Of a stretch of 64,000 bases of DNA, positions 16,069-24,811 are shown piece by piece. The notes beneath the pieces were generated by a model. It did not search any database. It worked only from the letters and a program-made list of their open reading frames with translations, and had not been told where the DNA came from. The stretch spans positions 868,001 to 932,000 of the forward strand of contig NZ_UGYM01000002.1 in the NCBI RefSeq assembly GCF_900456975.1. The letters are read 5' to 3'. This DNA is from Shewanella baltica. Lineage in GTDB: Bacteria > Pseudomonadota > Gammaproteobacteria > Enterobacterales > Shewanellaceae. Each line of letters opens with the position of its first letter. Position 1 is the first letter of the stretch. Position numbers and translations under genes: made by a program.

Positions 16069-17562
16069 ATGTTCGAAATTGGGTTAGTTGTTGCTTCGCT
16101 CATTTTATTGATATTTTCATTGTATATACTGCAGGCAAAATATAGATCGCTACGGTCGCAGCAAAAATTCTTAGCACAGCTTTGTCTCCAGCTAGAACAA
16201 CAAAAGATTGAACGCCAAGCATTAGACCTTAGCATCGTTCCCCAAGAGTTTGCGCCTCTCTACCATACCTTAGATGAATTATTGAAGGCCTTACCCGCAA
16301 GCGTGGGTAAGGACAAGTTGACTGGACTAGTGAACCGTGTAGGCCTTAAACGTGCGCTGACCTCCATGATGCCGCTGACTCAAGGGACGCTAGTGCTGAT
16401 TGATATTTATCGATTTCGCTATGTAAATGATCTCTTTGGGTTTGTATTTGGCGATATCTTGCTAAAGCAATTTGCAGAACGGTTAAACAGCTTAAGTTTA
16501 TCTCCAAGATTAATCGCTCGGCTCAATGGTGATGAGTTCTGCCTATATTACGAGCAAGCGTTGACTGAGGAGCAACTCATTCATTTAAGAGGCCGTTTAC
16601 AGGTGCCTTTTAGCATTAAGAACACGCCAGTCAGCGTTAAACTTCAAATCGGTTGTGTGCATTTACAAGAACACCACGCCGACACGAGTCAGATGTTACG
16701 TCGCGTCGATTTGGCGCTGAAGAAAGCCCGTCACTCTCGTAGCGCGATTGCTTACTATGCCGAGAATGATGATATTCAACAGTTAAGAGAACTGAGAATT
16801 ATCGATAGCTTGCCTAAAGGTTTGCAACGCAATCAAGTGTATATGGTGTATCAAGCGAAACAGGATATTGCGACGGGAAGGTGTTTTCAGGTTGAAGCCT
16901 TGATACGCTGGGAACACGACGAGCTTGGGGTTATTTCTCCAGGTGAGTTTATCCCTTTAGCCGAATATGCCGGCATGATTGATTTAGTGAGCCAATGGGC
17001 ACTCGATCAGGTTTTAGCGCAGCAGGAAAAATGGCGCGCCGCAGGGATACAATTGTGCGTCGCAGTCAACCTATCTACACGGGATCTCGACAGTGAAACC
17101 TTGCCCCAAGAAATTGCGGCGAGATTGGCGCATTACAAGCTTCCGCCCGAATCCTTAATGATTGAAATTACGGAAAGTACCTTAATGGCGGATTTAACTA
17201 AGGCGGTCGAAACCTTAGATAAAATTCGTGCTTTAGGGGTGAGGCTCGCAATTGATGATTTTGGTACCGGTCATTCTTCACTGGCTTACTTGAAGCATCT
17301 ACCCGTCAATGAAGTCAAAATCGATAAAGCTTTTCTAAAGGATCTTGAGCAGGATAAACCGTCGGAATATATCCTCGAAGCCAGTATTAATATTGCTAAA
17401 AAACTCGGTTATGAGGTGACTGTCGAAGGGATTGAAACCCCTGAAATTAGAGAGATACTCGTCGCTATGGGCGTCGATACCCTACAAGGCATGTATTACG
17501 CTAAGCCCATGAGAGCTGCAGAACTGGAAATGAACTGGGCCCGGCTGCACAATGCCATGTAA
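16069..17562 (+). CDS. GGDEF/EAL protein with degenerate GGDEF motif (probable c-di-GMP phosphodiesterase)
   Basis: This 497-residue protein has one N-terminal membrane segment (about 3-22), a short linker, a GGDEF domain (about 82-215) and an EAL domain (about 230-490). The GGDEF signature is LNGDEF, so the first glycine is lost and cyclase activity is doubtful. The EAL domain keeps the catalytic set VEALIRW, the Asn of AVNLSTRDL, IEITEST, DDFGTGHSSLAYL, the K of EVKIDK and VEGIE, so c-di-GMP hydrolysis to pGpG is expected at the inner membrane. The start is ATG 16069 after CCAAGG. It is downstream of the HDOD gene. Confidence 0.9.
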   Translation: MFEIGLVVASLILLIFSLYILQAKYRSLRSQQKFLAQLCLQLEQQKIERQALDLSIVPQEFAPLYHTLDELLKALPASVGKDKLTGLVNRVGLKRALTSMMPLTQGTLVLIDIYRFRYVNDLFGFVFGDILLKQFAERLNSLSLSPRLIARLNGDEFCLYYEQALTEEQLIHLRGRLQVPFSIKNTPVSVKLQIGCVHLQEHHADTSQMLRRVDLALKKARHSRSAIAYYAENDDIQQLRELRIIDSLPKGLQRNQVYMVYQAKQDIATGRCFQVEALIRWEHDELGVISPGEFIPLAEYAGMIDLVSQWALDQVLAQQEKWRAAGIQLCVAVNLSTRDLDSETLPQEIAARLAHYKLPPESLMIEITESTLMADLTKAVETLDKIRALGVRLAIDDFGTGHSSLAYLKHLPVNEVKIDKAFLKDLEQDKPSEYILEASINIAKKLGYEVTVEGIETPEIREILVAMGVDTLQGMYYAKPMRAAELEMNWARLHNAM

Positions 17563-17615
17563 ACCCAATGCCATCTAAATCTAATGCTCATTAACCCCTG
17601 TGCTAATTTGATTAA

Positions 17616-17662
17616 GGGCCACTTAAATTTAGTGCACTTAAAATTAGGGCCACTTAAATTAA
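17616..17662. repeat. Short tandem repeat, period 15-16
   Basis: Three units, GGGCCACTTAAATTTA, GTGCACTTAAAATTA and GGGCCACTTAAATTAA, lie end to end in the 329-bp convergent gap between the GGDEF/EAL gene and the thioesterase gene. Nothing else was recognised in this gap (17563-17891). Confidence 0.65.
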
Positions 17663-17891
17663 TGGCTAGTTACATCAACAGCTCGTTAAATCCACTGCGA
17701 GTAACTCAAGTTCACTAAGGCGCCTCAACTGAATCTGAGTGTATTCCTAACGCACCTATTCAAGTTGCTGTTGTTTGAAGTGGTTTTGCAGAGGCTTTTG
17801 TTGCAGTCACTTTTGTAACAGCTACTATTTGTAATCGCCGCTTACGCTTATGTCGAAAGTCAGCTCAGGAAATCGCGCGTGCGTAAGTGTA

Positions 17892-18323
17892 TTAGTTCTG
17901 TTCGCTTGAAACAAAACCCTGACTTAAGACGGCAATTAAATCTGCCGGCATAGGCGCTAGTTGGCGGGCTTGATTCATACACACCATTTCAATTGTGGCT
18001 GTGACCGCAGGCTTTTTACCCTGTGGGCGCCAAATCTCCTGCTGCCACACAGTACGGTATTTACTCTCAAAGTAAAACTTAGTGCGAACATCGATAATAT
18101 CGGCAAATTCCACCCCTTCATGGCACAGCATATCACTACGATACACAGCAAAACCCAGTTGGTTTTGTTGCCACAACGCACTTAAACGCTCGGCACCAAT
18201 CACATGCTCGCGGGCACGCTCGAAGTATTTCAAAAAGTTAGGGTGATACACCACGCCAGAAAAATCAGTATCTTCATAGTAGATTTGCACTGGGAAGGAG
18301 AAGGTCGGGCTAAATTGCAGCAT
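17892..18323 (-). CDS. Acyl-CoA thioesterase, 4HBT/YbgC type
   Basis: This 143-residue hotdog-fold enzyme starts with the family motif YYEDTDFSGVVYHPNFLKYFERARE, where the Asp of DTDFSG-VVYHPNFL is the catalytic residue in 4-hydroxybenzoyl-CoA/YbgC thioesterases. It hydrolyses thioesters of CoA or ACP in the cytoplasm; the substrate cannot be read from sequence. The gene is not linked to tol-pal here, so it is probably a YbgC-like paralogue and not the tol-pal copy. It is monocistronic. Confidence 0.85.
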   Translation of the reverse strand: MLQFSPTFSFPVQIYYEDTDFSGVVYHPNFLKYFERAREHVIGAERLSALWQQNQLGFAVYRSDMLCHEGVEFADIIDVRTKFYFESKYRTVWQQEIWRPQGKKPAVTATIEMVCMNQARQLAPMPADLIAVLSQGFVSSEQN

Positions 18324-18709
18324 GGATTACGGCTATTTTAGATAGTTTTATTGCGCAATAGTTTAGCGGCTTATCTCTTTAAACAAAACCTCTAAAAAAC
18401 CTTTAAAACAGAGATACAAAAGCGCGGTTGTGTAGCGCAAAGGCTATTTGAGGTTGGCAGCAGGCATGATGAGTTTGATCATGATTGAAATGTGACTGCT
18501 GAAAAAGCAATGAGATTCGATTATGGGACGTTTTCCTATTTTATCGATAAAAGTAAGTCTCTGATCAATCCATGATCAAGAAATATCACGCTAATCAGGC
18601 AGTAAAATCACACTATCGTGTCTAAGTGCGTGCCTAAATCATTAATCCCTTCCTATACTGATAGCTGGAATACCTTTCTTAAGTTGATTTGCTAGGTTGA
18701 GAGCTTTAT
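18324..18709. other. Divergent intergenic region before cheV
   Basis: These 386 bases lie between the thioesterase gene (leftward) and cheV (rightward). Several TGATCAA/ATGATCA-like words occur around 18475-18580, but I see no clear sigma-28 promoter and no structured RNA. Confidence 0.4.
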
Positions 18710-19690
18710 ATGAGCGAAATAAAAAAATCAGAAATATTGACCGAAAGTGGCACAAATGAACTCGAAATTATTGAGTTTCATCTGCATAAGATACTCCCTA
18801 ATGGAGGCCATAAAGTGTGTCATTACGGGATCAATGTCGCCAAAGTGAGGGAAGTGATTAGGGTGCCAGAAACCTCAGATTATCCCAATGCTCAGCCGCA
18901 TATGGTGGGGGTGTTCTCGTTGCGAGAAAAGCTGATCCCTTTAGTCGATCTTGCAGGTTGGCTCGGGATCTCTACACCGGAGGATTTAACCCACAAAGTC
19001 GTTATCGTCACTGATTTTAATAAGATGATTAATGGTTTCTTAATAGATAGCGTTCGTAGCATTCATCGGGTGTCGTGGGAGCAAGTTGAATCACCGAGTC
19101 AATTTTTAGAAGCGGGTGAAAATGATTGTGTCGTTGCTGTGGTTCGCCGTGATGGCATGCTGATTATGATATTGGATTTTGAGAAGATTATTGCCGATAT
19201 CAATCCTGAACTGAGTATGGATAAGTACGATGTCACGCTCGATAGGAGTGTGCTGATAAATGACAAAATGCTGGCAAAACGTGAAGCGAAAACGATTTTA
19301 ATCGTCGATGACTCAGCCTTCATTCGCAAAATGATTGAAAATACGCTCCGCAGCGCAGGTTACAACATTATTACCGCCAAAGATGGTGGTGATGCTCTTG
19401 AAATGCTAATGGAATTTGAGAGTCTGGCTGAACAAGATAATGCCTCTATTTCTGATTTTGTCAGTGCCGTGATCACGGATGTTGAAATGCCTCGCATGGA
19501 TGGGATGCATCTGGTTAAACGATTAAGAGAATCCAAGGCATACCAACAAATGCCGATTGTGATGTTTTCTTCCCTAATGAGCGAGGATAACCGCACAAAG
19601 GCGATGGCATTGGGGGCAAATGACACTATTACTAAACCCGAAATTGGCCGTATGGTCGGTATGATAGATAAATACGTATTCGAAGAGTAA
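18710..19690 (+). CDS. cheV: CheV chemotaxis coupling protein (CheW domain + receiver)
   Basis: This 326-residue cytoplasmic adaptor has a CheW-like domain (about 18-165) that links chemoreceptors to the CheA kinase, and a C-terminal receiver domain (about 193-325). The receiver has the acidic pair D200/D201 (ILIVDDSAF), the phospho-acceptor D257 (VITDVEMPRMDG) and K309 in TKPEIG, so it should be phosphorylated by CheA to tune receptor coupling. The start is ATG 18710 with GAGAG upstream. It stands alone, not in a chemotaxis operon. Confidence 0.95.
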   Translation: MSEIKKSEILTESGTNELEIIEFHLHKILPNGGHKVCHYGINVAKVREVIRVPETSDYPNAQPHMVGVFSLREKLIPLVDLAGWLGISTPEDLTHKVVIVTDFNKMINGFLIDSVRSIHRVSWEQVESPSQFLEAGENDCVVAVVRRDGMLIMILDFEKIIADINPELSMDKYDVTLDRSVLINDKMLAKREAKTILIVDDSAFIRKMIENTLRSAGYNIITAKDGGDALEMLMEFESLAEQDNASISDFVSAVITDVEMPRMDGMHLVKRLRESKAYQQMPIVMFSSLMSEDNRTKAMALGANDTITKPEIGRMVGMIDKYVFEE

Positions 19691-19803
19691 TGTCATTTCA
19701 TTAAACTGCGATATTTGAATATCAGATACTTAGTACTAGAAATGCCAATCGCATCTACCAAGGTCTTGAGAGATTCTTCAATGACAAACGATATAAAAGT
19801 AAA

Positions 19804-19833
19804 AAGCCATATTCACCGAAGCGAATATGGCTT
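19804..19833 (-). terminator. Rho-independent terminator after purA paralogue
   Basis: AAGCCATATTC and GAATATGGCTT form a perfect 11-bp stem with an 8-base loop; on the minus strand it runs into a T-rich tract. It lies 16 bases past the purA stop and between convergent genes. Confidence 0.88.
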
Positions 19834-19849
19834 GGGGTAAACTTCGCGA

Positions 19850-21106
19850 CTAGCGGATGATCATTTGATCGCGCTCAGGTCCAACAGAAACCATGCTAAC
19901 GCGCACACCCATTAGGGCTTCAATACGTTCAACATAGTGTTGTGCTGCCACTGGCAGGCTCTCGAAGGTGCGACAACCGGTAATATCTTCGCTCCAGCTT
20001 GGCATTTGCTCATACACTGGGCTCAACGCGGCAGTTTGTGGCCAAATTGGGTTCTCAGTGTGCTCACCTTCATAGGCTACGCAGATTTTCAGATCTTTCA
20101 TGCCTGACAGGCAATCAATCTTAGTCAGGGCAATTTCAGTTGCCGCTTGCAGCTCAACACCATTACGGGTGGCAACAGCGTCGAAGTAACCCATGTCACG
20201 TGGACGGCCTGTGGTTGCACCAAACTCATTGGCGTTTTCACGGAAAGCGTCTTGCTCTTCCATAGCTGTCACTAAAGTGCCAGTCCCCACAGATGAGCTA
20301 AAGGCTTTCGCCACAGCAATCACGCGCTCAGGGCGCAGGGCAGGTAAACCGCTGCCGATACCTGCGTAAGCCGCAGTCACGTTTGATGAAGTAGTATAAG
20401 GATATTCGCCGTACACTAAGTCGCGGCCAGCACCTAATTGCGCTTCAAACAGTAGACTCGCATCTTGTTTTTGTAATGCTTTTAATGGCTCAGTCACATT
20501 ACAAATAAATGGACGCCATGGCGCAGTCACTTCTAACAACCATGCGGTCATTTCAGCGGCGCTTTGATTAAAATCGCAGCTTGGATAAAGTGCCTTTAAC
20601 TGTGGCATTTTCCAGTCGAGCATAAATTGAATACGTTCTTGTAGCACTTCAGGTTGGTTTAACCAACCGACTAAAATGCCTTTTTTCATCACGCGATCAC
20701 CATAGGCAGGTGCAATCCCTTGACGGGTTGAACCATAGGCTAAATCGCCAAGACGTTGTTCTTCTAAGGTATCTTCTAATGCATGCAAAGGTAAGCACAG
20801 GGTCGCACGGTCAGAAATGCATAACTTGACGTCAACACCGGTCGCTTGTACTTCAGCAATTTCAATGCTGAGCTTTTCAGGGCTGATGACCATACCAGGG
20901 CCTAATACTGCGATGCAGTTAGGGTTGAAAATGCCACTCGGTAATTGGTGTAATTTAAAGGTGCCATAGTCGTTGACTACGGTATGTCCGGCGTTGTTAC
21001 CGCCTTGAAAGCGAATACTGGCAGCGGCATCCGCGGCTAAATAATCTACGATGCGGCCTTTGCCTTCATCACCCCAATTTGCACCCACAACCACGATCGA
21101 CGGCAT
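19850..21106 (-). CDS. purA: Adenylosuccinate synthetase, divergent PurA-type
   Basis: This 418-residue protein of the PurA family joins IMP and aspartate with GTP to make adenylosuccinate in AMP synthesis. It has the phosphate loop WGDEGKGRIVDYL near residue 10, FQGGNNAGHTV with the catalytic His, SSVGTG, and NEFGATTGRPR. It differs from the usual PurA in places: the FEGAQG loop reads FEAQLGAG and the IMP-binding TTGRGIGPAYED segment reads TRQGIAPAYGD. With its isolated position and its divergent LysR gene, this suggests a second, specialised copy; the housekeeping gene would be elsewhere. A strong GAGGAGATG ribosome binding site supports the start. Confidence 0.85.
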   Translation of the reverse strand: MPSIVVVGANWGDEGKGRIVDYLAADAAASIRFQGGNNAGHTVVNDYGTFKLHQLPSGIFNPNCIAVLGPGMVISPEKLSIEIAEVQATGVDVKLCISDRATLCLPLHALEDTLEEQRLGDLAYGSTRQGIAPAYGDRVMKKGILVGWLNQPEVLQERIQFMLDWKMPQLKALYPSCDFNQSAAEMTAWLLEVTAPWRPFICNVTEPLKALQKQDASLLFEAQLGAGRDLVYGEYPYTTSSNVTAAYAGIGSGLPALRPERVIAVAKAFSSSVGTGTLVTAMEEQDAFRENANEFGATTGRPRDMGYFDAVATRNGVELQAATEIALTKIDCLSGMKDLKICVAYEGEHTENPIWPQTAALSPVYEQMPSWSEDITGCRTFESLPVAAQHYVERIEALMGVRVSMVSVGPERDQMIIR

Positions 21107-21246
21107 AACAACATCTCCTCATTGATTAAGACGCTATGCTAGACCCGTCATTTGAATAAGAGAAATTAATTATGGTTATCATCTCAATAAGGATTTCATA
21201 TATCATTGGCTATAATTAACGCTAATACACAGCAAAAGGAGGTTTT

Positions 21247-22137
21247 ATGCTCGATATCCATTGGTTAAAGACCTTTGTGACTTTGGCTGAACATAAGCAT
21301 TTTGGCAAAGCGGCCACGGCGCTGCATATGACACAGCCCAATGTTAGCTTGCATATTAAGCAGTTAGAGCAAAGCACTCGAGTCAAGCTGATTGACCGTA
21401 ATCCCTTTCGATTAACGCAAGCGGGATTTCGCCTGTTAGAGAGCAGTCAGAAAACGTTAATGGAGCTGCAAATTTGTCAGGCGGATCTCAATGCGATTAA
21501 CGACCTTAGTCAGGGCACCTTGACCATTGCCGCCAGCGACATTATCTCGCGGTTATTGTTGATCCAGCCGTTTCAGCTCTTTAAGGCGGAGTTTCCGGGG
21601 ATCGATTTCTCGCTGCTCAATACCACATCATCCCAAGCTTCTGAACTGGTGAAAAATGCTGAGGCCGATTTAGGGTTTGTGATCGCGCAAAAGGAGAGTC
21701 AGCCGCTGCATTTTACTGAGTTACAGCAGATAAAATGGTGTGCAATAGGGGACAATTTACAGCAATGGCAGCAGGCAAACCTCTCTGTGGATACGCCCTT
21801 GGCTGAGCAACCGACGTTGATTTTACTGGGCCATGATACGCGAACCCGTGAATTGCTCGATCCCGCACTGCCGTCGCTGAATTTGCCGAATTACAGGATT
21901 ATGGAGGTGGGCAGTGTGGACGCGCAAATCGATTGGGCCGAGGCGGGGTTTGGGGTAGCGATCGTGCCGGAGTTTTCGGTTTATACTAAGGCTAATTTGA
22001 CTACTAAAGTCACCCCTTTGCCGCAATTCCCCACAACCAGTTTGGGTTATATTGTGCGCCAGAATCAGATCCTGTCTAAGGCCATCAAGCAGCTATTATA
22101 TTGGGTGAATCAAGAGATCATTCGCTCGCAGCGATAG
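21247..22137 (+). CDS. LysR-family transcriptional regulator
   Basis: This 296-residue LTTR has an N-terminal winged helix-turn-helix (LDIHWLKTFVTLAEHKHFGKAATALHMTQPNVSLHIKQLEQ) and a C-terminal two-lobed effector domain from about residue 90. The start is ATG 21247 after AAAGGAGG, an excellent Shine-Dalgarno. It is divergent from the purA paralogue across 140 bp, the classic LTTR layout, so it probably controls that gene and itself; the coinducer is unknown. Its stop is five bases from the end of the convergent solute-binding protein gene. Confidence 0.9.
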   Translation: MLDIHWLKTFVTLAEHKHFGKAATALHMTQPNVSLHIKQLEQSTRVKLIDRNPFRLTQAGFRLLESSQKTLMELQICQADLNAINDLSQGTLTIAASDIISRLLLIQPFQLFKAEFPGIDFSLLNTTSSQASELVKNAEADLGFVIAQKESQPLHFTELQQIKWCAIGDNLQQWQQANLSVDTPLAEQPTLILLGHDTRTRELLDPALPSLNLPNYRIMEVGSVDAQIDWAEAGFGVAIVPEFSVYTKANLTTKVTPLPQFPTTSLGYIVRQNQILSKAIKQLLYWVNQEIIRSQR

Positions 22138-22141
22138 GGGA

Positions 22142-22966
22142 TTAGTCAGCGACTAAGAGTAATTTTTCGTATTGGCCTGTGGCTTTTAGCAGTGATAAGC
22201 CCGCGTCGAGTTGGGTCGCTAAGGTCTGCGCCTGTGGGTTTTCCTTCGAGAATGCCAAAAAAATATCGCTGCTGTGGTTAGCAAATACTGGAATGACATC
22301 ATCATCCACGCCCATTTTTTTTAGGTTCTCCTTGGCGACTAAGTCAAACATCAATGCGGCATCTATGCGGCCAATCAACAATAAATTGATTAGCTGCTGC
22401 TGATTAGCGACGGTGACGATATTGAGCTGTTGCTGTTTGACTAACTTGGGAAAATCATCGCCATACTCATAGCTTTTAATCACCCCAATAACCGTGCCTT
22501 TAGGTAGCGCCCATTTATTATCAGCCAAAATAGGCTTCTGTTTCTTTTGATAAAAAGATGCGGTGGCGATAAATAATGGGGTTTTACCGAAGATGAAGCG
22601 CTGTTCGGTGCTGTTCTCGCGAGTGACGTTAAATACCCCGTCTACGGCGCCTTTTTCCGCCATCATTAAGGCGCGAGAATAGGGCACGACTAAGCTATTT
22701 ACTTCAATATGCGATTGTTTAAAGGCGGCTTGGATTAAACGATGGGAAATGCCTTGGCCAAATTGATTGGCAAAGGGCGGCCAACTGTCTTCTGCGGCTA
22801 AGGTTATCGCCTGAGGCTGCGATTCTGCGGGCACGGCATTGCTTTCTTGGGCGAATGCCATGTTGTAAGTCATGGATGCGAGTAATAAAACGATGCTAAG
22901 TATCAATGCTGATGGCAAATTTAATGCCTGCTGCATCCTGAGCTTCACTCTGTTCCCTACACGCAT
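22142..22966 (-). CDS. Periplasmic solute-binding protein, SBP_bac_3 type
   Basis: This 274-residue exported protein has a hydrophobic signal segment at about 18-40 (ALILSIVLLLASMTYNMAFA), preceded by an unusually long basic stretch. The mature part matches the family 3 solute-binding fold (ITLAAEDSWPPFANQFGQGISHRLIQAAF, followed by YSRALMMAEKGAVDGVFNVTR). No permease or ATPase is adjacent. In Shewanella-type genomes such orphan proteins are common, and the ligand is unknown. An internal ATG at residue 11 (MQQALNLPS) would give a more usual signal peptide. Confidence 0.8.
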   Translation of the reverse strand: MRVGNRVKLRMQQALNLPSALILSIVLLLASMTYNMAFAQESNAVPAESQPQAITLAAEDSWPPFANQFGQGISHRLIQAAFKQSHIEVNSLVVPYSRALMMAEKGAVDGVFNVTRENSTEQRFIFGKTPLFIATASFYQKKQKPILADNKWALPKGTVIGVIKSYEYGDDFPKLVKQQQLNIVTVANQQQLINLLLIGRIDAALMFDLVAKENLKKMGVDDDVIPVFANHSSDIFLAFSKENPQAQTLATQLDAGLSLLKATGQYEKLLLVAD

Positions 22967-23225
22967 TTTGCTGCCATCTCCCTGCTTAATATATGGCTTT
23001 TATAGCATAAAGAATTATATCTAGACTAATGATTTGAATATTAATTATTGATAGCGAGTACTTTTGTGATGTTTATAGGATATTTCAACAACCTCAGTTC
23101 ACTGTGTGCGGATCTATTACTTTCGTTTACTGTGTTTACCATGTTTAAGTGGGATTTTGCGCTGGGCAACGAATATTCTGGCTTAGCATTTTTGCTAAAA
23201 TTAAAATGGATAGGTTTCAAAACTG
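22967..23225. other. Intergenic DNA without called gene
   Basis: The gap between the solute-binding gene and the PACE gene (323 bp including the hairpin at 23226-23270) has overlapping frames of 60-76 codons on both strands. None has a recognisable domain or convincing start, so I leave it uncalled. Confidence 0.4.
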
Positions 23226-23270
23226 CCATCAAACGAACCGCTACAGTGCTTAGTGAGGTTCGTTTGATGG
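23226..23270 (-). terminator. Perfect 14-bp inverted repeat downstream of PACE gene
   Basis: CCATCAAACGAACC (23226-23239) and GGTTCGTTTGATGG (23257-23270) are exact complements with a 17-base loop, 20 bases past the PACE stop. There is a weak T-run (CAGTTTTG) on the minus strand; it is likely a terminator, though the length and perfection are unusual. Confidence 0.65.
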
Positions 23271-23289
23271 TGTGTTGATGTTGGCAGGG

Positions 23290-23724
23290 CTATTTGACCT
23301 TAGTGGCTTGCATCGTAAACCAAGTCTTATAGGGCTGATACTTGTCATAGCACCAATGGAATAGGGTGCTGTAAAAGAAGAAAAAGATCAAAAAAACTGC
23401 TTCTAATCCCATGGCTGCCAACCAGCCTATCTGTAAAAACCAAGCGATGGTCGGTATGCTAATGAAAATAAGTCCCCCTTCAAATCCAAAGGTATGCAGT
23501 ATTCGGGTTTTTAAAGTGCGTTGCTCTCGATTTGCCCCAAATACTCTGTCGAATCCTAGGTTGTAGAAGTAGTTCCACACCACGGTATAAAGACTCAAAG
23601 CGATACCGACTATGACAAGCTCACTGGTTCCCTTGCCTGATATGAGGGCAGAAACCGGGATAATAATCGCGAGTGCAATCGCTTCAAAGAGTAAGGCGTT
23701 AAAGATACGTTCTGTCGTTTTCAT
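23290..23724 (-). CDS. PACE-family multidrug/biocide efflux protein
   Basis: This 144-residue inner-membrane protein has four helices in two tandem bacterial transmembrane pair repeats, each with the family marks: MKTTERIFNALLFEAIALAIIIPVSA, VVWNYFYNLGFDRVFG, RILHTFGFEGGLIF and FHWCYDKYQPY. PACE proteins such as AceI export chlorhexidine, acriflavine and short diamines by proton antiport. The start at 23724 was chosen over 23760 because relatives begin MKTxxERI and GGGAAATAG precedes it. It is divergent from a LysR gene, as is usual for PACE genes, which suggests LysR-type induction. Confidence 0.92.
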   Translation of the reverse strand: MKTTERIFNALLFEAIALAIIIPVSALISGKGTSELVIVGIALSLYTVVWNYFYNLGFDRVFGANREQRTLKTRILHTFGFEGGLIFISIPTIAWFLQIGWLAAMGLEAVFLIFFFFYSTLFHWCYDKYQPYKTWFTMQATKVK

Positions 23725-23814
23725 GGCTATTTCCCATTCATTCAATGTGACTATGGCCATAATTTTATCTAGTATAGGGATAACTAATAGTTAGATAGTA
23801 TCGGTAAAAGCGAT

Positions 23815-24702
23815 ATGTTTAGTCTCGAACAACTCGAAGCCTTTATGGAAACCGTAGAATCTGGTTCATTTTCGAATGCCGCAAGGCAACTTAAGAAAGC
23901 ACAGTCCGTGATTAGCCAGCATGTGATGAATCTTGAAATTGACTGTGGGGTTGAGTTATTTGACCGTTCGGGTCGTTATCCGGTATTAACGGCCGAAGGC
24001 AGTAAATTATTGCCCTACGCAAGAGCGACGATTCTTCAACATCGAAGACTCAAACATACCGCCTTATCGCTTTTTAGTCGTCAATCTTCAGAAGTGTGCC
24101 TTGCGATGGATGAAGGCATTCCGATACAGAGAATATCGGAAATTATTCAGTTGTTAGAAAGTGATTTCCCTAATATCGAACTTGAGTTTCTCAGTGCCTC
24201 AAGCATAGATATTATCGACATGGTACATTCGGGAAGAGCATCTACAGGACTGATTTTTAGCGAATTATCTATGCCAAGTAGTATAGATTTTGAGAGTATT
24301 GGTGTGATTGAATTCGATCTTTATGTGGCGAGTTCGCATCCCTTAGCGAAATCAGTTGCACCGAACATGGACTCATTGCGACTGTATCGACAATTATGCA
24401 TCCGCTCACGTAATACTAAAACCAGCAGTTTTCAGCAGGCGTTCAGTCCTGATGTTTGGTATGCCGATAACTATTATGTGTTATTGGAGCTCGCATTACA
24501 GGGCCATGGTTGGTGTCTGTTACCAGAGCACATGGCATCCAGCTCAGTTTTATCGGGCAACTTGACTCGGGTCCCCATAGAGTTTGAGCAGATAGGCTGG
24601 TATGCAAACGTCGATGTGATCCAGCATCAAGATAAAAGCAGCCTGCCATTATTGAAACGACTCAGACAACTGTTTAGAGAACTCTTGGTTGTGCAGAAGT
24701 AA
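23815..24702 (+). CDS. LysR-family regulator, probable PACE regulator
   Basis: This 295-residue LTTR begins MFSLEQLEAFMETVESGSFSNAARQLKKAQSVISQHVMNLE, a standard winged helix-turn-helix, and continues as a periplasmic-binding-like effector domain. It lies 90 bp from and divergent to the PACE gene; such regulators (AceR type) activate their pump in response to the substrate. This is a context inference. The gene ends before a strong terminator at 24736-24769. Confidence 0.9.
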   Translation: MFSLEQLEAFMETVESGSFSNAARQLKKAQSVISQHVMNLEIDCGVELFDRSGRYPVLTAEGSKLLPYARATILQHRRLKHTALSLFSRQSSEVCLAMDEGIPIQRISEIIQLLESDFPNIELEFLSASSIDIIDMVHSGRASTGLIFSELSMPSSIDFESIGVIEFDLYVASSHPLAKSVAPNMDSLRLYRQLCIRSRNTKTSSFQQAFSPDVWYADNYYVLLELALQGHGWCLLPEHMASSSVLSGNLTRVPIEFEQIGWYANVDVIQHQDKSSLPLLKRLRQLFRELLVVQK

Positions 24703-24735
24703 ATGGTTGGACAGAAATAAAGCAAAGCATAAATA

Positions 24736-24769
24736 AAACCCCAGTTAAGTGAGAACTCAACTGGGGTTT
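24736..24769 (+). terminator. Rho-independent terminator after LysR gene
   Basis: AAACCCCAGTT and AACTGGGGTTT form a perfect 11-bp stem with a 12-base loop followed by ATTG; it separates the LysR gene from the convergent TetR gene. Confidence 0.88.
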
Positions 24770-24780
24770 ATTGTTTGTGC

Positions 24781-24808
24781 GCATTAGGATTTGTGCATTA
24801 GGATTTAT
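24781..24808. repeat. 14-bp tandem duplication at the tetR end
   Basis: GCATTAGGATTTGT is followed directly by GCATTAGGATTTAT (one mismatch) immediately before the stop codon of the minus-strand TetR gene at 24812. Confidence 0.7.
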
Positions 24809-24811
24809 GGA

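Noticed and set aside
23048..23278. 76-codon plus-strand frame before the PACE gene
   Set aside because: It runs through the inverted repeat at 23226-23270, has a poor start and overlaps a similar frame on the other strand.
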